A stretch of DNA of 64,000 bases from Nitrobacter winogradskyi Nb-255 (GTDB lineage: Bacteria > Pseudomonadota > Alphaproteobacteria > Rhizobiales > Xanthobacteraceae), in the NCBI RefSeq assembly GCF_000012725.1, contig NC_007406.1, positions 1,268,001 through 1,332,000 on the forward strand, given 5' to 3'. The notes below the pieces were generated by a model. It was not told where the DNA came from. It searched no databases and saw only the letters and a program-made list of their open reading frames with translations. The translations under genes and the position numbers were made by a program. This document shows positions 33,419 through 41,390 of the stretch, piece after piece. The first letter of the stretch is position 1, and every line of letters begins with the position of its first letter.

Positions 33419-34969
33419 ATGACCGACCTGCCGTCTTCCCAGTTAAAGCCCATTCGTTCTGGGGTCACCGCGCGCAGGTTCGCGTTGATGGCGTCTGTCG
33501 TCGCGGGTGTTGGCGTAGCCGCTTACGGGCTAAGCCCTTCCGCAGACAAGGCCGAGTTCTTCATAAGTCCCGCTTATGCGCAGGTCAACACCGACGTGAG
33601 CAAGGTCGCGCAGCCGATCGGCTTTGCCGACATCGTCGAGCGGGTGAAGCCGTCGGTAATTTCGGTCAAGATCCGTATGAAGGACAGGGCGGTGGCCAGC
33701 GGGGACGATTCGCCGTTCCAGCCGGGCTCGCCCATGGAGCGGTTTTTCCGCCGCTTTGGCGGACCGGATGGCCTACCGCCAGGAATGCGCGGCCGGCGCG
33801 GTCCTGGCCTCGTGACAGGGCAGGGCTCCGGCTTCTTCATCTCGGCTGATGGGTATGCTGTGACCAACAACCATGTCGTCGACGGCGCGGACAAGGTCGA
33901 AGTCACGACCGACGACGGCAAGACCTACACCGCCAAGGTGATCGGGGCTGATCCGCGCACGGACATTGCCCTGATCAAGGTCGAGGGCGGCTCCAGTTTC
34001 CCGTTTGCGAAACTGTCGGATGACAAGGTGCGGATCGGCGATTGGGTTCTCGCGGTCGGCAATCCGTTCGGTCTTGGCGGTTCGGTGACCGCCGGCATCG
34101 TGTCGGCCAGCGGCCGTGACATTGGCACCGGCCCCTATGACGACTTCATCCAGATTGACGCCCCGGTCAACAAAGGTAATTCCGGCGGCCCGGCTTTCAA
34201 CATGAAGGGCGACGTCATCGGCGTGAATACCGCGATCTATTCGCCGTCCGGCGGCAGCGTCGGCATTGCGTTCTCGATTCCCGCGAATACGGTGAAGAGT
34301 GTCGTTGCTCAGCTCAAGGACAAAGGGTCGGTGAGCCGCGGATGGATCGGCGTCCAGATCCAGCCGGTGACTTCCGACATCGCCGACAGCCTCGGTCTCA
34401 AGAAAGCCGAAGGCGCGCTGGTGGCTGAGCCGCAGGCCAACAGTCCGGCGGCCAAGGCGGGTATAAAGTCCGGCGACGTGATCACGGCCGTCAATGGTGA
34501 TCCGGTCAAGGACGCGCGCGAACTGGCGCGGACCATCGGTAGCTTGGCGCCGGGAACGTCGATCAAGCTCAACGTCCTGCGCAAGGGCACGGACAAGGTC
34601 GTCAACCTGACGCTTGGCACTCTGCCCGACACCGTCGAAGCCCGAGCTGACCACTATGGCGATCGTGGCTCATCGCGCGACAACGATATTCCCAGGCTTG
34701 GTTTGACCGTTGCGCCGGCAGGATCGGTTGCGGGTGCCGGCGGGGAAGGGGTCGTCGTGGTTGACGTGGATCCGAAAAGCCCCGCGGCCGAGCGCGGGTT
34801 CAGGGAAGGCGACGTGATTTTGGAGGTCGCGGGAAAGAGCGTGTCCAGCTCCGCCGACATACGCGAGGCAATCAAGGCGGCGCGCGCGGAAGACAAGAAC
34901 AGTGTTTTGATGCGGGTTCGCACCGGCAGCACGGCGCGTTTCGTCGCAATGCCAATTGCGAAGGGTTAA
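33419..34969 (+). CDS. degP: DegP/HtrA-type periplasmic serine protease
   Basis: 516 residues from ATG 33419 (GGAG 7 nt upstream). The N-terminus has a signal/anchor (FALMASVVAGVGVAAYGLSP). The trypsin-like domain has His 152 (VTNNHVVDGA), Asp 182 (RTDIALIKV) and Ser 255 (NKGNSGGPAF). Two PDZ domains follow (about 310-400 and 420-510; GWIGVQIQPVTSDIADSLGL, SPAAERGFREGDVILEVAGK). It degrades misfolded periplasmic proteins. It is followed by a two-component gene set, the usual order in this group. Confidence 0.93.
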   Translation: MTDLPSSQLKPIRSGVTARRFALMASVVAGVGVAAYGLSPSADKAEFFISPAYAQVNTDVSKVAQPIGFADIVERVKPSVISVKIRMKDRAVASGDDSPFQPGSPMERFFRRFGGPDGLPPGMRGRRGPGLVTGQGSGFFISADGYAVTNNHVVDGADKVEVTTDDGKTYTAKVIGADPRTDIALIKVEGGSSFPFAKLSDDKVRIGDWVLAVGNPFGLGGSVTAGIVSASGRDIGTGPYDDFIQIDAPVNKGNSGGPAFNMKGDVIGVNTAIYSPSGGSVGIAFSIPANTVKSVVAQLKDKGSVSRGWIGVQIQPVTSDIADSLGLKKAEGALVAEPQANSPAAKAGIKSGDVITAVNGDPVKDARELARTIGSLAPGTSIKLNVLRKGTDKVVNLTLGTLPDTVEARADHYGDRGSSRDNDIPRLGLTVAPAGSVAGAGGEGVVVVDVDPKSPAAERGFREGDVILEVAGKSVSSSADIREAIKAARAEDKNSVLMRVRTGSTARFVAMPIAKG

Positions 34970-35164
34970 GGCATGATGCCGAACGGAAGAAATCGATTCC
35001 CGGATTGGATCATGCCGATCAAAGACAAGGCTCGGTCGGGCTCGACGCGGTCCGATCGGACTTGAGGTGCGAGCCTTGCAAGAGATGGAAAGCGTCGCCG
35101 GCATCAGTCGCCCCCCGCCGGCGGCACTTTCCGGGGACGGGTCAAAAGTCCGTTCCCTTGATTG

Positions 35165-35199
35165 CCTTCCGATCGGAATAGCCCCCCTCCGTCGGAAGG
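35165..35199. repeat. inverted repeat in the degP - response regulator gap
   Basis: CCTTCCGA (35165-35172) and TCGGAAGG (35192-35199) can pair around a 19-nt loop. The whole gap 34970-35300 holds no gene that I can support. Shorter inverted repeats such as GGCATGATGCC near 34970 are present. No clear T run makes it a terminator. Confidence 0.4.
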
Positions 35200-35300
35200 A
35201 CTAGGGCGGTGGAGTTGCCCCAAGCTTCACCGCCCGTTTTTTGCACGGCGGCCGCCGGGGCGTGGTCTTTGCGGTCTTGCGCGCGCGGAATGAGCGCGCC

Positions 35301-36017
35301 ATGGTGATGGAAAGACAACCTTTGGACAATTCCAGTAACCAGATGCGCCTGCTGATCATCGAGGACGATCGCGAGTCCGCGGACTACCTCGTGAAGGCGT
35401 TTCGCGAGGTCGGACATATCGCGGAACTCGCCAGAGACGGCGAGGAAGGCCTCTCCTTTGCCGACGGCGGGGACTACGACGTACTGGTGATCGATCGGAT
35501 GCTGCCCAAGCGCGACGGGCTTTCCGTGATCGGCTGCCTGCGCGAGAAAGGCATCCTCACTCCGGTGCTCATTCTCTCTGCGCTCGGCCAGGTCGACGAT
35601 CGCATCAAGGGCTTGCGCGCCGGCGGCGACGACTATCTGCCTAAACCGTACTCATTTGCCGAGTTGCTGGCGCGGGTGGAGGTCCTGTCGCGTCGTCATG
35701 GCGGGCGCGCCGAAGAAACGCTCTATCGTGTCGGCGATCTCGAACTGGACCGGCTGTCACGCCGCGTTGCGCGGGGTGGAGAGGAACTGACGCTTCAGCC
35801 GCGTGAGTTTCGCCTGTTGGAGTATCTCATGAAGCATGCGGGTCAGGTCGTGACCCGAACCATGCTGCTGGAGAATGTCTGGGATTATCATTTTGATCCG
35901 CAGACTAACGTCATCGACGTGCATATCTCGCGGTTGCGTTCCAAGATCGATAAAGGTTTCGAGCAGCCTCTGCTGCACACCATCCGTGGCGCCGGATACA
36001 TGGTGCGGAGTGGTTAG
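35301..36017 (+). CDS. OmpR-family response regulator
   Basis: Up to 238 residues. The receiver has the acidic pair in MRLLIIEDDRES, phospho-acceptor Asp 65 (YDVLVIDRMLPKRDG) and a Lys in DDYLPKPYSF. The winged-helix effector occupies the last 100 residues (LTLQPREFRLLEYLMKHAGQ, NVIDVHISRLRSKID). Starts at 35301, 35307 or 35343 are possible; homologues of this type usually start at MRLLIIEDD (35343). Its partner kinase is most likely the gene at 36970, separated by a repeat copy and an antisense small oxidase subunit gene. Confidence 0.88.
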   Translation: MVMERQPLDNSSNQMRLLIIEDDRESADYLVKAFREVGHIAELARDGEEGLSFADGGDYDVLVIDRMLPKRDGLSVIGCLREKGILTPVLILSALGQVDDRIKGLRAGGDDYLPKPYSFAELLARVEVLSRRHGGRAEETLYRVGDLELDRLSRRVARGGEELTLQPREFRLLEYLMKHAGQVVTRTMLLENVWDYHFDPQTNVIDVHISRLRSKIDKGFEQPLLHTIRGAGYMVRSG

Positions 36018-36048
36018 AACACGGTAGATTTTGAAAACCTCCGACCAT

Positions 36049-36154
36049 TAGAGCGTTTTCAAGCGAAGTGGATATCGGTTCGCATGACGAAAACGCGTCT
36101 AAACAACAATATAGAGCCTCGCTTCTGATTACATCAGAAGCGAAAAGGCTCTAG
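36049..36154 (+). repeat. dispersed palindromic repeat, copy 7 (full)
   Basis: TTAGAGCGTTTTCAAGCGAAG, GGATATCGGTTCGCATGACG and AAAACGCG form the left half. The right hairpin GCCTCGCTTCTGATT / ATCAGAAGCGAAAAGGC is complete. It is one of the best copies. It lies downstream of the response regulator, with the 36155-36328 stretch otherwise empty. Confidence 0.85.
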
Positions 36155-36328
36155 GCCGTTGATGATCTTAAAAAAAAGGGGCCTGGGACAGGATCTGATT
36201 CATGCCGTCGTCGTTGCTCGGCTTGTAACCGTTACCGCTGGTATTGAGCGCACAGCGCACAAATGAACAAGTGACGTTTGTGTAACAAGGTGCGCGCCTT
36301 ACCGAGTGAGGCGGGAGAGGGGCGGCAG

Positions 36329-36354
36329 AAAAAAGGCCGACAGAAGTGTCGACC
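36329..36354 (-). terminator. Rho-independent terminator of the small oxidase gene
   Basis: On the minus strand GGTCGACA - CTTC - TGTCGGCC (8-bp stem with one G-T pair, 4-nt loop) is followed by TTTTTT. It lies 22 bp beyond the stop of the gene at 36377, in the proper orientation. Confidence 0.75.
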
Positions 36355-36376
36355 TTTGGAAACGACGATCAGTTAA

Positions 36377-36529
36377 TCAGGTGAGAAAAATCGCCAACAA
36401 GGCGATAACGGCGGCCGCGGTCGAGGCGAGAATCGTTCCTAACCTGACGAAGGCGTTATACGTTCTCTCATGCTCCCGATAGTCCATTCCTTCCGCCGCC
36501 GAATAGACGGGCCCGCTGTGATCAGACAT
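36377..36529 (-). CDS. aa3-type cytochrome c oxidase subunit IV-like small protein
   Basis: A 50-residue frame on the minus strand, with AAGGAG 7 nt before the ATG at 36529 and a Rho-independent terminator just after the stop. The sequence begins MSDHSGPVYSAAEGMDYREH, continues ERTYNAFVRLGTI and ends in one membrane segment (about 31-49). The AEGMDYxEHERTY motif is the signature of the bacterial aa3-oxidase subunit IV family (PF07835-like), a single-helix subunit of cytochrome oxidase. It is shorter than 60 residues and so easily missed. It lies apart from the main oxidase genes, which are not in the window. The family is recognised from memory. Confidence 0.8.
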   Translation of the reverse strand: MSDHSGPVYSAAEGMDYREHERTYNAFVRLGTILASTAAAVIALLAIFLT

Positions 36530-36610
36530 GTCAAGTCTCCTTAAGTGCGGTTGATCTTGGGTGTCACCACGACGGCGACCGACCTTCTCTCGCCGTCATG
36601 CGACGCTGCC

Positions 36611-36652
36611 AAGATAGATACATTGACGATGAATGTTTTTGCTCTGGCTCAA
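36611..36652 (-). promoter_or_regulatory. FixK/FNR-type box and -10 upstream of the oxidase-subunit gene
   Basis: TTGCTCTGGCTCAA at 36639-36652 matches the FixK2 consensus TTG(A/C)-N6-(T/G)CAA. On the minus strand a -10 like TATCTT (36611-36616) lies about 32 bp from its centre, the class II spacing that puts the box at -41.5. The predicted transcript start (about 36604) leaves a leader of about 75 nt before the ATG at 36529. Control by a FixK/FNR-like regulator is inferred. The 36653-36969 part of the gap holds no supportable gene. Confidence 0.5.
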
Positions 36653-36969
36653 ATCAATGCGGGAATGAAGGGTGCCCATACCTTAATAGGACAACGAAAT
36701 ACCCCGCCGGTCGCAGTCACAGCAGGCTAATTCAAGCTCGCGAGCGATGTGGGATGCTAATTCACCATCGTTCGACGCGTACTTTCAATGTTCGTTTTCC
36801 TTGCGCAGCATGGCCTTCGCCGCTCGCGTAAGCCGTCGTGATTTCGATTGGTCAAGCCGGCTTTTCCATCATGAACTCATTGTCACTTTTGGCCGTCCGT
36901 GGCGGATGTTAAGGGAGTTCATCATGGATAAATTCGAGACATGCGAAACACCCTAGACGGATTTGATCC

Positions 36970-38430
36970 GTGACTGCGTTCGGCAAGCTGTTCCGCACTA
37001 CGGCGTTTCGGCTGACGTTGGTCTATTTGCTGTTGTTCGCGCTGTTTGCGGCTTCTCTTCTGGGATACTTTGCCTGGAATACCCGCCGCCTGATCACCGA
37101 CCAGATCGCGGCGACAGTGGGCGAGGAAATCGGGCTGCTTACCGGCGTCTTCAACCGCCGCGGCTTGCGCGGATTGGTCGGCGCCATCGAAAATCGCGCG
37201 CTGCGGCCCGGCTCCAACCTTTATCTGGTGACGACGCCGGCGGGTCTTGGGGTTGCGGGTAATGTCGGGTCGCTTCAGCCCGGTGTGATGGAGACCGCCG
37301 GCTGGGCCGAAACCGCCTATCGCAGGCTTGACGAGCAGGATCAGGCTCATCACTACGCCCTGGTGCGGGTCACCGAACTGTCGAACGGCTTCCGGTTGCT
37401 GATTGGCCGCGATCTGGAGGAGCGTCATCGCATTATCGGCGTGGTCGCTTCGGCCGCGCAATGGTCACTGCTGATCGTCGTGGTCCTGGGGCTTGGCGGC
37501 GGCGTCTTTGTGGCGCGGCGCGTGTTGCACCGGATCGACGCAATGACCGGTACCACGAAGCGCATCATGGCTGGCGATCTAAGCGGTCGGCTTCCGGTCG
37601 GCCGCAGCGGCGACGAACTGGACCGGCTGGCGGAAAATCTCAATGCTATGCTCGAACGTATCGAAGCGCTTATGAACGGTTTGAGGGAGGTGTCGGACAA
37701 TATCGCCCACGACCTCAAAACGCCGTTGACGCGTTTACGCAATCGCGCCGAGGAAGCGCTCGCCAGGTCCGGCAATGAGAGCGATTATCGCGCGGCCCTG
37801 GAACAGACGATCGAGGAATCCGATGGCCTTATCCGCACCTTCAATGCGCTCCTGATGATCGCTCGCGCGGAATCTGGACATGCACGCGACAACATGGCCG
37901 ATTTCGATGCCGCGGACGTCGCGGAGGGCATTCACGAACTCTATGAGCCGCTGGCCGAAGACAACGGAATGAAGCTCCAGGTTCAGACAGGGTTCGCCCC
38001 GCTGCATGGCAATCGCGAACTGATAAGCCAAGCGCTTGCGAACCTCGTCGAAAACGCGATCAAGTACGGGCAGCCGAAGCCTGCCTCGCCGCCGCTCGGT
38101 GCGGATGCCGTCGCGGCCGACGCCACGATCCTGATCGAAGCCCGCCATGAGGGCGATCGGATCATTCTCGCCGTGACCGATCACGGTAGCGGGATTCCCG
38201 AAGCCGACCGCAAGCGCGCGGTCGAACGCTTCGTGCGGCTCGAAACCAGCCGGACCCTGGCGGGATCCGGGCTTGGCCTCAGCCTTGCGTCGGCTGTGGC
38301 CAGGCTGCACGGCGGGGAGCTTGCGCTCGATGATGCGCAGCCGGGTTTGCGCGCCACGCTGTCGATCCCCGCGCGAAGCGCGTCAGGGCTTGCGGCCCCG
38401 ACGGTGGACGTGCAACAGAATGATGCATGA
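36970..38430 (+). CDS. HAMP sensor histidine kinase
   Basis: 486 residues from GTG 36970. Two membrane segments (about 12-34 and 162-184) bound a periplasmic sensor of about 125 residues. A HAMP domain follows (RVLHRIDAMTGTTKRIMAGD), then HisKA with His 247 (SDNIAHDLKTPLTRLRNR), N-box (ANLVENAIKYGQ), and G boxes (TDHGSGIPEADR, AGSGLGLSLA). It probably phosphorylates the regulator at 35301. Its stop overlaps the glnE start by 4 nt (ATGA), so glnE translation is coupled to the kinase. Confidence 0.88.
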   Translation: MTAFGKLFRTTAFRLTLVYLLLFALFAASLLGYFAWNTRRLITDQIAATVGEEIGLLTGVFNRRGLRGLVGAIENRALRPGSNLYLVTTPAGLGVAGNVGSLQPGVMETAGWAETAYRRLDEQDQAHHYALVRVTELSNGFRLLIGRDLEERHRIIGVVASAAQWSLLIVVVLGLGGGVFVARRVLHRIDAMTGTTKRIMAGDLSGRLPVGRSGDELDRLAENLNAMLERIEALMNGLREVSDNIAHDLKTPLTRLRNRAEEALARSGNESDYRAALEQTIEESDGLIRTFNALLMIARAESGHARDNMADFDAADVAEGIHELYEPLAEDNGMKLQVQTGFAPLHGNRELISQALANLVENAIKYGQPKPASPPLGADAVAADATILIEARHEGDRIILAVTDHGSGIPEADRKRAVERFVRLETSRTLAGSGLGLSLASAVARLHGGELALDDAQPGLRATLSIPARSASGLAAPTVDVQQNDA

Positions 38431-41390
38431 TTTCATCCGTTAAGGACGACGCGGACCCGGCCAGCCTGGCGGCGCGTCTTGCGGACGGACCGAAGCTGTT
38501 CGCGCCTTTCGAAGCCGAGCGCCGGCTTGAGGATTGGCTGTCCGATCTGACACCGCAGCAATCGGACGGGATCAGGACGCTGGGCGGCACATTTCCGCAC
38601 GTCAAGGCTATCCTGCTCGGCATCGCGGAATCCTCGCCCTATCTTTTTGATCTGATGCGCTCCGATCCCGGTCGGATGCTTCGCCTGCTCGGGGCCGATC
38701 CCGAAAGTCATCTCGAGCGGCTGATCGCCGGCATCTGGGAGGCCGCGGAGGCTGCCGATGAAGCCGAAGCCATGCGGCGGCTCCGGACGGTCAAGATGGA
38801 GGCGGCGCTGTTGATCGCGCTGTGCGACATCGGTGGAGTTTGGCCGGTGATGCGGATCACGGCCGGATTGACCGACATTGCCGTTGCCGCGGTCCGGAGC
38901 GCGCTGCGATTCCTGTTGCGGCAGGAGACAGGGCGGGGCCGCCTGAACCCTCCTGACATCGACCATCCTGAAGAGGCCAGCGGCTTCGTGGTGCTCGCCA
39001 TGGGCAAGATGGGCGCCGGCGAGCTCAACTATTCCAGCGATATCGATCTGATCGTGTTCTTCGATCTTGCGGCTCCGACGCTCGTGAGCGGGATCGAGGC
39101 GCAGCCTTTCTTCGTGCGCCTCACGCAGGGGCTTGCGCGCCTGCTGCAGCAAAGAACCGGCGACGGTTACGTTTTTCGGGTGGACCTTCGCCTGCGGCCG
39201 GATCCCGCGTCAACGCAGGTCGCGGTCTCGACCGCCGCCGCGCTCGACTATTACGAGCGGGAAGGACGGACCTGGGAGCGTGCCGCCATGATCAAGGCGC
39301 GGCCCTGCGCCGGCGACCGGAAGGCCGGCGAGACCATGATCGCGGAGATATCACCCTTCGTCTGGCGCAAGCATCTCGATTTCGCGGCTCTTGCCGAAGT
39401 TCACGACATGAAGCGGCAGATGCAGACCTTTCGCGGGCAAAGCGAGATCGCGGTCGAAGGCCATAATGTCAAGATCGGGCGCGGCGGTATCCGCGAGATC
39501 GAGTTCTTCGCGCAGACCCAGCAGTTGGTCGCTGGCGGGCGACATCCTGAATTGCGCGTGCGCCCGACTCTTGAAGCGCTGAATATCCTCGCTTCAAGCG
39601 ATTGGATCACCCATCAGGCGCGGGACGAACTGACCGCCGCATATCTGTTTCTGCGGAGGGTCGAGCATCGCATCCAGATGGTCGCCGACGAGCAGACCCA
39701 CGTTCTGCCCGCGGACGCCGAGGCGATGGAGCGGTTCGCTCGTTTCCTGGGTTTTGAGGATCGGGCGGGTTTCGCCACTGAGCTGCTGGCGCATCTGAAT
39801 TGCGTGCAGGGGCATTACAGCCGGCTGTTCGAGGGTGACCCCGCCGGCACGATAAACATCCCTGTCGCGGACTACAGGGCCGGCCCCGACGATCCGCGAC
39901 TTCTCGATCATCTGGCGAAGCTCGGCTTCAAGCAACCGAGAATGGTGGCCGACTCCATCCGGCAATGGATGGCAGGCGGATACCGCGCCCTCAAGGCGGA
40001 GGCGACGCGCACCGCGTTTGAAGCATTCGTGCCGACGCTGATCGACGGCCTGGCGCGTGCCGAGGAGCCGGACAGCGCCGTGATGGCGTTCGATCGCTTC
40101 CTGCAGGCGCTGCAGCGCGGCGGCCGGCTGATATCGCTGCTGAGCCAGAACAGGGACCTCGTCGCGCTGGTGGCACTCGTGCTCGGCGCCGCGCCGCGGC
40201 TCGCCGACATGCTGGCTCGACGGCCCCAGATCATGGACGGGCTGATCGATCCACGCTTTTTCGGCGCCATGCCTGACCGGCTGGAGTTGTCGGCGCGGCT
40301 CTCGGCCACGCTCCAGGACGCGGATTCTTACGAGGAGTTTCTCGACCGGATACGGCTGTTCGGCCAGGAAAGCCTTTTCCTGATCGGCACGCGCATCCTG
40401 TCCGGCACCGTATCGGCGCGGCAGGCGGGGCATGTATTCGCCGATGTCGCCGAAGGCATCGTGGATACCGTTCATGGGCTGGTGAAACAGCAGTTCGCAG
40501 ATCAGTATGGCCGGATCTCCGGGCAGGAGACGGCGATTGTGGCCATGGGCAAGCTCGGCGGCCGCGAAATGACCGCATCGTCCGATCTCGACCTGATCCT
40601 GCTGTATGATTTCGATTCCGATCATCCGGATTCCGACGGCGCGCGGCCGCTGCACGGCGCGCAGTATTTCGCGCGCTTCACCCAGCGTCTCATCAGTGCA
40701 TTCACCACGCGAACAAACTACGGCGTTCTCTATGAGGTCGACATGCGGCTGCGCCCGTCCGGGCGCTCCGGTCCCGTCGCCTCGCATATCGATTCATTTG
40801 CCGAATACCAGGAGCATGAAGCATGGACCTGGGAGCACATGGCGCTTACGCGGGCGCGAGTGATTTCGTCGTCGCCTGAATTTCGTGCGCGGATCGAACG
40901 AGTCATTCGCGATGTTTTGACTCGACCGCGCGACGGCCGCCTTATCGCGAGCGATGTCGCGGAGATGCGCCGCGCGATCGCGCTGGAAAAAGGCGAGGAC
41001 GATATATGGGACCTGAAAAATGCTGCTGGAGGCATGGTCGATATTGATTTCATCGCGCAATACCTTCAACTCGTCCACGCTGCGGATATGCCGGACATTC
41101 TCAGTATCGATACCCAGCAGGCGCTCGATAACGCGCAACGGCTCGGCGTCTTGTCGCTGCCGGATGCGGAAATCCTGCGGCCGGCGGCGCGCCTCTATCA
41201 CGATCTGACCCAGATCCTGCGGCTCTGCGTCAGCGAAAAATTCAAGCCGGAAACGGCGGGCGATGATCTGCTGCCGGTGCTGGCGCGGGCGGGGGACGCC
41301 CCCGATTTTTCGTCGCTCGAAGCGCGCGTTCGCGAGACTCAGGCGGATGTGCGTGCGGTATTTCTCAGATTGCTGGAAGGCAAGACGTAA
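38427..41390 (+). CDS. glnE: bifunctional glutamine synthetase adenylyltransferase/deadenylase
   Basis: 987 residues, normal length. Two nucleotidyltransferase domains are visible: the first, deadenylase, with ELNYSSDIDLIVFFD near 200, and the second, adenylyltransferase, with REMTASSDLDLILLYDFDSD near 720. A regulatory linker lies between. It controls glutamine synthetase in response to nitrogen status through PII. It overlaps the kinase by 4 nt upstream and the convergent PAS kinase gene by 26 nt downstream, so the two stops share sequence. Confidence 0.95.
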   Translation: MISSVKDDADPASLAARLADGPKLFAPFEAERRLEDWLSDLTPQQSDGIRTLGGTFPHVKAILLGIAESSPYLFDLMRSDPGRMLRLLGADPESHLERLIAGIWEAAEAADEAEAMRRLRTVKMEAALLIALCDIGGVWPVMRITAGLTDIAVAAVRSALRFLLRQETGRGRLNPPDIDHPEEASGFVVLAMGKMGAGELNYSSDIDLIVFFDLAAPTLVSGIEAQPFFVRLTQGLARLLQQRTGDGYVFRVDLRLRPDPASTQVAVSTAAALDYYEREGRTWERAAMIKARPCAGDRKAGETMIAEISPFVWRKHLDFAALAEVHDMKRQMQTFRGQSEIAVEGHNVKIGRGGIREIEFFAQTQQLVAGGRHPELRVRPTLEALNILASSDWITHQARDELTAAYLFLRRVEHRIQMVADEQTHVLPADAEAMERFARFLGFEDRAGFATELLAHLNCVQGHYSRLFEGDPAGTINIPVADYRAGPDDPRLLDHLAKLGFKQPRMVADSIRQWMAGGYRALKAEATRTAFEAFVPTLIDGLARAEEPDSAVMAFDRFLQALQRGGRLISLLSQNRDLVALVALVLGAAPRLADMLARRPQIMDGLIDPRFFGAMPDRLELSARLSATLQDADSYEEFLDRIRLFGQESLFLIGTRILSGTVSARQAGHVFADVAEGIVDTVHGLVKQQFADQYGRISGQETAIVAMGKLGGREMTASSDLDLILLYDFDSDHPDSDGARPLHGAQYFARFTQRLISAFTTRTNYGVLYEVDMRLRPSGRSGPVASHIDSFAEYQEHEAWTWEHMALTRARVISSSPEFRARIERVIRDVLTRPRDGRLIASDVAEMRRAIALEKGEDDIWDLKNAAGGMVDIDFIAQYLQLVHAADMPDILSIDTQQALDNAQRLGVLSLPDAEILRPAARLYHDLTQILRLCVSEKFKPETAGDDLLPVLARAGDAPDFSSLEARVRETQADVRAVFLRLLEGKT

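Noticed and set aside
36545-36956. Three short plus-strand frames (36545, 36598, 36747) in the gap before the kinase
   Set aside because: No RBS, no motif, and no hydrophobic or conserved pattern; the interval is better explained as a regulatory region.
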